Shown here: positions 1-5,851 of the stretch, piece by piece
Numbering within the stretch: the stretch's first letter is position 1
How the letters are laid out: each line of letters begins with the position of its first letter
Assembly: GCA_903897565.1 (NCBI GenBank)
Contig: CAIUCF010000906.1
Span: 1-5,906, forward strand
Direction: 5' to 3'
Source of the DNA: an uncultured Rhodospirillales bacterium
GTDB lineage: Bacteria > Pseudomonadota > Alphaproteobacteria > ATCC43930 > CGMCC-115725
Length of the DNA: 5,906 bases
Position numbers and translations under genes: made by a program
The notes under the pieces: model-generated
Databases searched by the model: none
What the model was told of the DNA's origin: nothing
Seen by the model: only the letters and a program-made list of their open reading frames with translations

Positions 1-222
1 AGCGGGACGAGCGTGATCTCCGGCGCCAGCCCCGGCACGCCGGGTGTCGGCTGGAAGGTAGTCGGCACGGGTGACTACAACGGCGACGGCAAGGCCGACA
101 TCCTGTTCCAGAACGTCAGTACGACCCAGCTCTACGAATGGCAGATGAACGGTTTCGCCGTCACCAGCGGTGCCAGTGTCGCCGTGCCTGGAGCGGGTTG
201 GGGCGTGACGCCGAATCACTAA
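1..222 (+). CDS. C-terminal end of an FG-GAP/VCBS-type calcium-binding repeat protein (5' end outside the window)
   Basis: The reading frame is open from the first base and ends at TAA (220-222), so only the last 73 residues are visible. Residues 25-33 read DYNGDGKAD, the DxNGDGxxD calcium loop of FG-GAP/VCBS beta-propeller repeats, followed by ILFQN and then YEWQMNG, the usual order within such a repeat. GASPGTPGVGW (residues 8-18) recurs as GASVAVPGAGW (57-67). This gives a repeat period of 49 residues, and the protein stops just as a new repeat begins. Proteins of this type are normally large and secreted or surface-exposed. No signal peptide or export signal can be judged here because the N-terminus is missing. 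An internal GTG at 13-15 gives an open frame but is not a believable start, since the repeat is already in progress. The family is clear; the function of the whole protein is unknown. Confidence 0.8.
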   Translation, partial: SGTSVISGASPGTPGVGWKVVGTGDYNGDGKADILFQNVSTTQLYEWQMNGFAVTSGASVAVPGAGWGVTPNH

Positions 223-334
223 CCGGGTCCTAGTCGGCTATGCGTCTGTCGACCAAAGGGCGAGTGCGGCACGCGGGGCTAGCATGAATTCGACGGGGTG
301 AGCCGCAGGAAATCATCTGCCCCACCCAGCCCGA

Positions 335-685
335 ACGAAAGGTACGACCCGGATTTCATCAGCCGATACCGTCGCGCATGTCCGCCAGTCGCGCCGCCCG
401 AGATCGCCGGCGAGCCCACAGCCGAAGACATCCTGACAAGGCTGCCCTTCTCGAGCCTCTCGGGGTAACGCGAGGGACCGATCCCGTCCTGCGGCCGCGC
501 CTTCAGAAGCCTGCCGCTACGGCCCGCGGAAGACACGAGCGGGTCGCCGGTTTGGAGTTCCGTCTCAGGCCCTCCTGGACCGGCAGCGCCGACCCGTTCA
601 TCCCCTTGCTCATATCGGCATGGCCCCTGACGATCCGGACCTTGGCGCCAGAAGGCAATACAATCAACGTAGCGCCCGGTCGCAT
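335..685 (-). pseudogene. tnpB: Degraded IS66-family tnpB (IS66 Orf2) remnant, frameshifted
   Basis: Read on the minus strand from the ATG at 685, the first part gives LPSGAKVRIVRGHADMSKGMNG and then VQEGL, matching the IS66 TnpB pattern VW.A.GHTDMRKG..GL..VQE. Near 555-560 the match jumps to another frame: GRSGRLLKA, DGIGPSRY, ERLEKG and AIS correspond to the family's GRRGDLIK, DG.GL.LY, KRLE.GRF and .IS. Near 400 it returns to the first frame (ARLADMRDGIG, then two stop codons at 356-361, then NPGRTF), matching the C-terminal QL..ML.GIDWR.P..TW. The span is about 117 codons, the usual TnpB length, so the gene was complete before it decayed. I see no tnpA, tnpC or terminal inverted repeats beside it. 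The flanks, 223-334 and 686-776, show nothing I can support. The family alignment is from memory of conserved positions, not a search. Confidence 0.75.
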
Positions 686-776
686 GCCTCAGCATCGGGG
701 GAGGTACACCCTGTCAGTAACGCCTTGACCGGCAATCCAAACATGAGACAGACTCACTGCGAGCGAGCAGTATTTT

Positions 777-780
777 AGGA
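777..780 (+). promoter_or_regulatory. Probable ribosome binding site of the first methyltransferase
   Basis: AGGA lies 9 bases before the ATG at 790 and 6 bases before an in-frame TTG at 787. It supports initiation here but does not decide between the two codons; ATG is preferred as the commoner start. Confidence 0.45.
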
Positions 781-789
781 CCTTTCTTG

Positions 790-1821
790 ATGGCGCAGCG
801 GTTGAATTTGGATCCAGGCCGCAGAGTCGGTCTCGAAAGCCAAAAGAGCTATATTACGAAAATTGCGAGCGGATTCTTTGACAATTATCTGTCTGGTTCG
901 CATGTATTGGACGTCGGCTTCGCCGGACATGGCGGAGACGGTCAACCGATTGTGCCGCAGGCTATTGGCATCGACATCGATTATCCGGGTTACGACGGGG
1001 CGCGCCTGCCCTTCCCGGACGAAAGCCAAGATGCGATCTACAGCAGCCATTGCTTCGAGCACATTGTCGACCACATAGGCGCGCTGCGTGACTGGTTCAG
1101 AGTCCTGAAGGTCGGCGGTTTCGCTGTCATTGTCGTGCCGCATCAGCACCTGTTCGAGAAACGGCTCGACCTGCCGTCGCGCTGGAATATGGATCACAAG
1201 CGCTTCTTCACGCCTGCTTCCCTGCTCGCCGATATTGAGGCCAGTCTCGCGCCTAATTCCTACCGTGTCCGCCATCTCTGCGACAATGACGCTGGGTATG
1301 ATTACGCAATCGCGCCGGCGGATCCTGCGACCGGCTGTTTCGAAATCGAACTCGTCCTTGAGAAGTTGCCGCCGCCCGCCTGGGAGATGGAAGACGGTGC
1401 GTCACGCAACTATGGGATATGGGAATTTACGTCAGCCGCCGCTACCCATCAGGGCCGCTGGTGGATCGAGACCGATTTCGCGACAGCCCCGTGCTGCTGG
1501 GTTTGGGGCCCTTATGTCGCGCTCCGCGCAGGCCGTTACAGAGTGGAGCTGGCGCTCGAAGCGACCGGCTTGGGTATGCTCCCACTCAGCGCCCCGATCA
1601 GGATCGATATCGGTCGCAACTGGCTTCCTACCGATGCCGAAGTGACGCTCATCGGCGAGTCGGGGGCAAACATCCTCAGGACCGGGAAGGTCGCGATCGA
1701 GTTCGATAACGACGTTGCGGGCGCGCTGCATGAATTCAGGATCCACCTGGATGGACCCGCCTTCCCTGGGACCCTGAGATTCTACGGTGCCAGCCTCGTC
1801 TATCTGGGTAGGTCGCGATGA
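790..1821 (+). CDS. Class I SAM-dependent methyltransferase with a C-terminal beta-rich domain
   Basis: This 343-residue protein is a probable glycan or small-molecule methyltransferase. Residues about 20-190 form the Rossmann-type methyltransferase domain. VLDVGFAG (39-46) sits at the SAM-binding motif I, GIDIDYPGYDG (60-70) covers the acidic end of strand 2, and DAIYSSHCFEHI (81-92) with DWFRVLKVGGFAVIVVP (101-117) matches the Methyltransf_11-like 'S.H.LEH...L..W.RVLK.GG' signature. WNMDHKRFF follows at 132-140. Motif I lacks the usual GxGxG glycine pattern. Residues about 205-343 form a separate domain of alternating short strands, including GPYVALRAGRYRVEL (240-254), resembling beta-sandwich modules appended to surface-glycan enzymes. 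There is no signal peptide or membrane segment, so it should be cytoplasmic. An in-frame TTG at 787 is an alternative start. The methyltransferase call is firm; the substrate is unknown. Confidence 0.85.
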   Translation: MAQRLNLDPGRRVGLESQKSYITKIASGFFDNYLSGSHVLDVGFAGHGGDGQPIVPQAIGIDIDYPGYDGARLPFPDESQDAIYSSHCFEHIVDHIGALRDWFRVLKVGGFAVIVVPHQHLFEKRLDLPSRWNMDHKRFFTPASLLADIEASLAPNSYRVRHLCDNDAGYDYAIAPADPATGCFEIELVLEKLPPPAWEMEDGASRNYGIWEFTSAAATHQGRWWIETDFATAPCCWVWGPYVALRAGRYRVELALEATGLGMLPLSAPIRIDIGRNWLPTDAEVTLIGESGANILRTGKVAIEFDNDVAGALHEFRIHLDGPAFPGTLRFYGASLVYLGRSR

Positions 1822-1891
1822 CGCCCCGATTGGGTCAGCAGCCTCGCGATTTGCCGTCGTAGCGTCACTCCCCTCCTCAGGACACGATTGG

Positions 1892-2740
1892 TCACGCCAG
1901 TTTCCAGCCGGGTACGACGATCTTTTCGATCACGATTTCGATCTCGTACGCACCTTCGGAGTGAACCTCCGGTCCCAATGCATAGTTGAAGTTCGCATCA
2001 TTTTCTGCGAGATGCCGGACGCGAAAGCTATTGACCTCCAGCGCCTCCTCGAAGCTGCGGACCAGAGCCGAAGCCGTGTACATCCGTTTGTGGTCCTGAT
2101 TCCATTTCGAGGGCAGGTACCGACGTTTCTCGTAAAGCGCTTGATGCGGCACCATGCAGACGATGAAGCCCCCAACCTTCAGGACACGATACCAATCCCG
2201 GATCGCGGCGTGGTCGAACAGAATATGCTCCAGACAGTGACTGGAAAAGATCGTATCGACGCTTCCCTCGTCAAACGGAAGGCGCAGGCCATCATATCCC
2301 GGATAATCAAGATCGATCCCGATCGCTCCCGGTACGCCCGGCTTGCGGTCGGGATTGTCATATCCCGAAAATCCGACGTCGAGGGTCGTTTGACCACCGC
2401 AATAGCGCGCGAGGAACCCCGACGCCAGGCGGGTTGTATAGCTTCGACCGGCTTCACCCGGCGGATCGAAGTCCGGCGGAAACCGGGGATCGGGCACGGA
2501 TGCCTGCGACGGATCGGAGAGCACACTCGGGTTGCTGGCCGGTTTCAGCCGCCCGTACTCGTTCGAGGTGAGGAAATCGCTGATTATGCTCTCCAGCGAC
2601 ACCCCTTGGCGAAGCCGATCGGCATGATGACGAAGGCCGCCCGCATCAGGATCACGCCTTAGGATCGCACGGTAGAGCTGACTGACAGCCTCGTCCGCAT
2701 CGAGCGTCAAATTCGCGGCGATGCCTGAAGTTTTCTTCAC
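1892..2740 (-). CDS. DUF4214-like domain fused to a class I SAM-dependent methyltransferase
   Basis: This is a 282-residue protein in two parts. Residues about 13-64 (AVSQLYRAILRRDPDAGGL, then SLESIISDFLTSNEY) match the DUF4214 pattern of a helical unit with 'LYR.iLgR.PD..GL' and 'FL.S.E'. Such domains occur in exported repeat proteins and in glycan-modifying enzymes. After a proline- and serine-rich linker (about 66-95) comes a methyltransferase domain: TLDVGFSG (119-126), GIDLDYPGYDG (141-151), SSHCLEHI (166-173), WYRVLKVGGF (183-192) and DHKRMY (216-221). It is a clear paralogue of the convergent neighbour at 790-1821 but stops where that protein's beta domain begins. I chose the GTG at 2740 because AAGGAG lies 6 bases upstream. 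An in-frame ATG at 2761 would add 7 residues but has no good ribosome site. The gene lies on the same strand as the heptose genes, 158 bases after hldE2. Substrate unknown. Confidence 0.85.
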   Translation of the reverse strand: MKKTSGIAANLTLDADEAVSQLYRAILRRDPDAGGLRHHADRLRQGVSLESIISDFLTSNEYGRLKPASNPSVLSDPSQASVPDPRFPPDFDPPGEAGRSYTTRLASGFLARYCGGQTTLDVGFSGYDNPDRKPGVPGAIGIDLDYPGYDGLRLPFDEGSVDTIFSSHCLEHILFDHAAIRDWYRVLKVGGFIVCMVPHQALYEKRRYLPSKWNQDHKRMYTASALVRSFEEALEVNSFRVRHLAENDANFNYALGPEVHSEGAYEIEIVIEKIVVPGWKLA

Positions 2741-2746
2741 GTTTAT

Positions 2747-2752
2747 CTCCTT
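2747..2752 (-). promoter_or_regulatory. Strong Shine-Dalgarno that sets the start of the DUF4214-methyltransferase gene
   Basis: The minus strand reads AAGGAG, then 6 bases, then GTG at 2740-2738. This is the best ribosome site in the window. It lies inside the 5' extension that would be coding if the ATG at 2761 were used, so it argues for the shorter protein. Confidence 0.65.
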
Positions 2753-2898
2753 GATTGGCATCAGGTTAGCTCACGGATTCAGGAAAAGCCACGCCGATTA
2801 CGTCGATATGCGTATGGTTGCGCGTGCATGCGACCTGCCGATGTCGGCGACATTCACCTCGAGTCTGTCGTCGCAACCCGGAAACAGCACCCGCCTCG

Positions 2899-3384
2899 TC
2901 AGATCTCTGGTGAAGATGCGCGGATGCGTTGGAGCAGTCGGGTCGTCGAATAGCCTGGGAGGAAATCGATCGCGCGAGCCGTGCCCCCCCACGACTGAAC
3001 CAGCGCCGTCTCGGCCAGCGCGGCGATATCGTAGTCGCCGCCCTTGACGTAAATGTCGGGCTTGACCATCTCCAGCAGCGCCAATGGCGTCGCCTCGTCG
3101 AACAGCGTGACCAGCGATACGGATTCGAGGCCTGCGAGAAGCTGTGCGCGATCATGCTCGGGATTGATAGGACGATCGGCGCCCTTCTCCAGGAGACGCG
3201 CGGAAACATCCGAGTTGAGTCCGACCACGAGTGCGCCTCCGAGCGCGCGCGCCGCGGCCAGATAAGCCACGTGGCCGGGGTGCAAAAGATCGAACACCCC
3301 ATTCGTAAACACCAAGGGCCTGACCAACCGCGCCAAACGCGAGGAGATTGCCGCGCGCTCGATAATCTTCTCGCGATAATTCAT
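2899..3384 (-). CDS. rfaE2: D-glycero-beta-D-manno-heptose 1-phosphate adenylyltransferase (stand-alone HldE C-terminal domain)
   Basis: This enzyme transfers AMP from ATP to D-glycero-beta-D-manno-heptose 1-phosphate, giving the ADP-heptose precursor in the cytoplasm. The 161-residue protein is the length of a single nucleotidyltransferase domain. It shows FTNGVFDLLHPGHVAYL (26-42), containing the HxGH nucleotide-binding motif (H35, H38). VVGLNSD follows at 53-59, RPINPEHDRAQLLAGL at 71-86, VKGGDY at 113-118 and the C-terminal GYSTTRLLQRI at 144-154, all typical of RfaE2/HldE. In many bacteria this domain is fused to the kinase; here it is a separate gene. Its ATG lies 5 bases after the kinase stop codon. 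The Shine-Dalgarno is poor, with AGG directly abutting the ATG, so translation is probably coupled to the kinase gene. The TNGVFD motif has valine where TNGCFD is common. Confidence 0.93.
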   Translation of the reverse strand: MNYREKIIERAAISSRLARLVRPLVFTNGVFDLLHPGHVAYLAAARALGGALVVGLNSDVSARLLEKGADRPINPEHDRAQLLAGLESVSLVTLFDEATPLALLEMVKPDIYVKGGDYDIAALAETALVQSWGGTARAIDFLPGYSTTRLLQRIRASSPEI

Positions 3385-3389
3385 CCTGA

Positions 3390-4328
3390 TCAGCCGGCAT
3401 CTCGAAGCAGCGGTTCCACTTCATCGAAGCTGGCGACCGAGGTGCCAAGCTTGCTGACCACGAGACCAGCTGCCGTATTGGCAAAGTGGATCGCGTCCTC
3501 CCAGCCGACACCGATTCCCAGCATCACCGCGAGCGCCGCGATGACCGTGTCGCCGGCGCCCGATACGTCGAACACCTCTCGCGCCTGCGCGGGCCGGTGG
3601 ATCACCCGGCCGGAAAGGAACAGCTTCATGCCCTGTTCGCCCATCGTCACCAGCAACGCCTCGAGCCCCAGTTCCAGACGCAAAGCTTCCGCTTTCGCAT
3701 CCATCTGTTCCGGAGACGACCAGGATCCGACGGCCTCGGCCAGTTCCTTAAGGTTTGGCGTGATCGCCGTCGCCCCGGCGTAGCGCCGATAATCATCCCC
3801 TTTGGGGTCAACGAAAATCTGCTTTCCGAGCGTCTTAACGAGCGCGATCAACTCATCGACATGATCGAGCGCGCCCTTGCCATAATCCGAAAAAATGACG
3901 ACATCGGCGGTCGCGATCAGCCTGACGAACTCCGACTTCTTCGCGTACAGCACGTCACGCGATGGCACGTCCTCGAAATCCACGCGCAACATCTGTTGCT
4001 GCTGCCCGATAATGCGCAGCTTGGTCGTCGTCCGAATGGCTGGATCGACCTGCAGCCGATGCTCGATCCCATTCGCCTCCAGCACGCGGGTCAGGCGCTC
4101 TGCCGCGGAATCCGCGCCAACGACCGACAACAGCGTCGCGCGTGCGCCAAAGGCCACGACGTTTCGCGCGACGTTGGCTGCTCCGCCCGCCCGCTCTTCC
4201 GCCCGCGCGATCTTGACGATCGGCACCGGCGCTTCCGGGGAAATCCGCTTCACATCGCCGAACCAATATTCGTCGAGCATGACATCGCCGACGACCAGCA
4301 CGCGCAACTGGCTAAGACGCTCACGCAT
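3390..4328 (-). CDS. rfaE1: D-glycero-beta-D-manno-heptose-7-phosphate kinase (stand-alone HldE N-terminal domain)
   Basis: This enzyme phosphorylates D-glycero-D-manno-heptose 7-phosphate at C1 to give the 1,7-bisphosphate in the ADP-heptose pathway. The 312-residue protein is a complete PfkB/ribokinase-fold kinase. It shows VLVVGDVMLDEYWFGDV (10-26) and RISPEAPVP (28-36), both characteristic of RfaE1, then the glycine-rich GGAANVARN (48-56), SDYGKG (147-152), VDPKGDDY (173-180) and TPNLKE (190-195). DVSGAGDT (254-261) supplies the catalytic aspartate D260 and the anion hole. I start at the ATG at 4328, because MRERLSQLRVLVVGD fits the family N-terminus. An in-frame GTG at 4358 would add 10 residues but lies deep inside gmhA and has no ribosome site. 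The start overlaps the gmhA 3' end by 8 bases (ATGCGTGA), and the upstream ribosome site is weak, both of which point to translational coupling. Confidence 0.94.
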   Translation of the reverse strand: MRERLSQLRVLVVGDVMLDEYWFGDVKRISPEAPVPIVKIARAEERAGGAANVARNVVAFGARATLLSVVGADSAAERLTRVLEANGIEHRLQVDPAIRTTTKLRIIGQQQQMLRVDFEDVPSRDVLYAKKSEFVRLIATADVVIFSDYGKGALDHVDELIALVKTLGKQIFVDPKGDDYRRYAGATAITPNLKELAEAVGSWSSPEQMDAKAEALRLELGLEALLVTMGEQGMKLFLSGRVIHRPAQAREVFDVSGAGDTVIAALAVMLGIGVGWEDAIHFANTAAGLVVSKLGTSVASFDEVEPLLRDAG

Positions 4329-4920
4329 TGGGAGTGAACACCGCATCAAGATAGGCACAGAGCGTATGATACGTCAGAAGGTGGGCGGCCTGGATCTGGT
4401 CGGTTGCGGCCAGCGGCACCACCATCGCGACGTCGCTCAGCCCGGCCAGCTTACCGCCGTCGCGGCCGAGCATCCCAACCGTATGCACACCCATCGCCCT
4501 GGCACTCTCGAACGCCCGCACCACGTTCTGCGAATTCCCCGAGGTGGAGATTCCCCACACGACGTCGCCCGGCTTCGCCAGCGATTCCACTTGCCGACTG
4601 AACACCGTTTCGTAGCTGTAATCGTTGCTCCACGCAGTCAGGATCGAGCTGTCGGTCGTCAGCGCGATCGCGGCAAGCCCGCGGCGTTCGCTCTTATAGC
4701 GCCCGATCAGTTCCGCAGCGATGTGCTGCGCGTCTGCGGCCGAGCCGCCGTTGCCCATGATCAGCAGCTTGCCGCCCGCAGCGAGCGCTTCCGCGAGCAG
4801 GATCGCGCCACGTTCGACGCTGGACAGATAGTCCTTGGTGAACGCTCCCTGCAGCGCGGCGAGGGTCGTCCCAATCTCGCGCTCAACCGAAAAGTTCAGC
4901 GTTAAACCAGAAATTTGCAC
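4321..4920 (-). CDS. gmhA: Phosphoheptose isomerase (sedoheptulose 7-phosphate isomerase)
   Basis: GmhA isomerises D-sedoheptulose 7-phosphate to D-glycero-D-manno-heptose 7-phosphate, the first committed step to ADP-heptose. The 199-residue protein is a single SIS domain of normal family length. It shows the sugar-phosphate loop MGNGGSAADAQH (55-66), AAEL.GR (68-74), ALTTDSSILTAWSNDY (86-101), the second SIS phosphate loop GISTSGNS.NVVRA (123-136), GRDGGKL (152-158) and DQIQAAHLLTYH (174-185). H66, E70, Q177 and H185 align with the zinc-binding residues known from E. coli GmhA (H61, E65, Q172, H180), so the active site looks intact. I start at the GTG at 4920, where the minus strand has GAGGGG 5 bases upstream. 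It is the second gene of the run, 28 bases after the preceding stop and overlapping the kinase gene by 8 bases. Confidence 0.95.
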   Translation of the reverse strand: MQISGLTLNFSVEREIGTTLAALQGAFTKDYLSSVERGAILLAEALAAGGKLLIMGNGGSAADAQHIAAELIGRYKSERRGLAAIALTTDSSILTAWSNDYSYETVFSRQVESLAKPGDVVWGISTSGNSQNVVRAFESARAMGVHTVGMLGRDGGKLAGLSDVAMVVPLAATDQIQAAHLLTYHTLCAYLDAVFTPNA

Positions 4921-4925
4921 CTCAT

Positions 4926-4931
4926 CCCCTC
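4926..4931 (-). promoter_or_regulatory. Ribosome binding site of gmhA
   Basis: The minus strand reads GAGGGG, 5 bases, then GTG at 4920-4918. An ATG at 4925-4923 lies between them but is out of frame with the SIS domain. The spacing therefore supports the GTG start. Confidence 0.6.
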
Positions 4932-4948
4932 TATGATTCGTCGAACGG

Positions 4949-5851
4949 CTAAAGCGATAACGCGATCGCCTCGTCGACGATTAAGTCGAAAAGGGCCGTG
5001 CCGTCACCGCCTGGCGCTTGGGGTCCGGGAGGTGCCGTTTCTTGGCCCGTAACCGGTCGCGGCAAAACGCCCAACGAAAGTCTGCGCGCCCGCTGCGGCT
5101 TGTGAATCTCGGCCCACGCCTTGAAACGCTCGAGCACCGTCACCGATGGCGCAAGGACGAGGTCGAAATGTGTTACGTGGAGGAGGAACCTTCGGGTCTG
5201 TTCGGCCATTTCGCGATCGGCCGCTTCAACCGCTCCGGCCATCGAAGCTTCGCCGATCATGAAAGCGACTCTGACGCCGCATTGACGCCAGGACATCAGC
5301 ACTGACCATAGTGCAGAGCTACGGTTGTCGTAAGAGTCGAGCCCGAGGTAGACATCTCCCGCCAGGGGATGGATGACCTTCTCATGACGGTTGACTCTGG
5401 AAATGGAGCCGATCGAGCCCATTTCGACCGCATAGAATTCCTGGTCATGCTGTCCGGCGGCGATTTCGATAACCTCGTAGCCTGTTCCCGCAGCGTCTTT
5501 CAGTTGCTGGATCAGCGCCCGAAGGGCCTTAATTTCGCGTTCAGACTTATGTTCAAAATCATGATTCTCGGGCACGAAGGCGGACACATCGACGTAGATA
5601 TGACGGCAATCTCGCGTGCGATCGGGAAAATTCATGGAGATGGCAGCGGCTAGGCCGACCTTGTCGTCGGCTCGCAAATGCTTGATATCTCCGCGAGAAA
5701 TGCTCCGGTTGATATGATCGAGGAGCGGCCTCACGGCTGTTGCCGGATTGCCGGAGCGAACCTTGGAATACCGCCTGACGGGCACGTTGCTCACGTCCGC
5801 CTTGATGAGGTTCAGGACCGCATCGACCGAGATGTCTTCGAGACAGAACAT
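4949..5851 (-). CDS. Protein resembling the N-terminal half of a GT4-type glycosyltransferase; catalytic half absent
   Basis: I do not recognise this 300-residue protein with certainty. Residues 84-90 (HIYVDVS) followed later by GDVYLGLDSYD (165-175) and then a helix and strand ending GVRVAFMIGE (192-201) resemble GT4 surface-polysaccharide glycosyltransferases, which carry '.iyvDvS.l' near the N-terminus and 'GDvflGLDl...l...GvrV.fvvyD' further on. HFDLVLAPSVTVLERFKAWAE (228-248) then fits the 'D.vla.S..v...l' element. The family's usual 'TGIQRVVR' stretch is absent, and the chain ends soon after LGVLPRPV (260-267) with a proline- and glycine-rich tail. There is thus no C-terminal nucleotide-sugar-binding domain. 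It may be a non-catalytic partner, a decayed enzyme, or one half of a split enzyme. The frame stays open to the window edge. ATG 5851 is chosen because another frame ends with TGA at 5876-5874, but no clear ribosome site precedes it. Confidence 0.6.
   Translation of the reverse strand: MFCLEDISVDAVLNLIKADVSNVPVRRYSKVRSGNPATAVRPLLDHINRSISRGDIKHLRADDKVGLAAAISMNFPDRTRDCRHIYVDVSAFVPENHDFEHKSEREIKALRALIQQLKDAAGTGYEVIEIAAGQHDQEFYAVEMGSIGSISRVNRHEKVIHPLAGDVYLGLDSYDNRSSALWSVLMSWRQCGVRVAFMIGEASMAGAVEAADREMAEQTRRFLLHVTHFDLVLAPSVTVLERFKAWAEIHKPQRARRLSLGVLPRPVTGQETAPPGPQAPGGDGTALFDLIVDEAIALSL

Noticed and set aside
378..728. Plus-strand open frame of 116 codons in the left gap
   Set aside because: The translation is arginine- and proline-rich without motifs. 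The opposite strand carries the IS66 tnpB blocks, which explain the region better.
725..753. TTGACC at 725-730 as a -35 box for the first methyltransferase gene
   Set aside because: At 16-18 bases spacing there is no reasonable -10 element, and the AT-rich TATTTT at 771 is about 40 bases away.
1819..1867. TGACGC (1819-1824) and GCGTCA (1862-1867) as a terminator stem between the convergent genes
   Set aside because: The stem is only 6 bp with a 37-base loop and no T-run on either strand, so it does not look like an intrinsic terminator.
1787..2662. Long plus-strand open frame (291 codons)
   Set aside because: It lies opposite the DUF4214-methyltransferase gene, has no recognisable domains, and arises because high-GC coding DNA leaves the opposite strand open.
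2798..2992. Minus-strand open frame of 64 codons running from inside hldE2 into the gap before the methyltransferase gene
   Set aside because: About half of it overlaps hldE2 in another frame, and the remaining 30 or so residues match nothing I recognise. There is no ribosome site. I left the 2762-2898 gap as intergenic.
4329..4358. GTG at 4358 as the start of the heptose kinase
   Set aside because: It would add ten residues with no family similarity and a 38-base overlap with gmhA, and it has no ribosome site. The ATG at 4328 fits the conserved N-terminus.
3486..4905. Two long plus-strand open frames (3486-4337 and 3895-4905)
   Set aside because: They are antisense to the heptose kinase and gmhA, both of which have complete families of motifs. 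The antisense translations are low-complexity and arginine-rich, with no family features.
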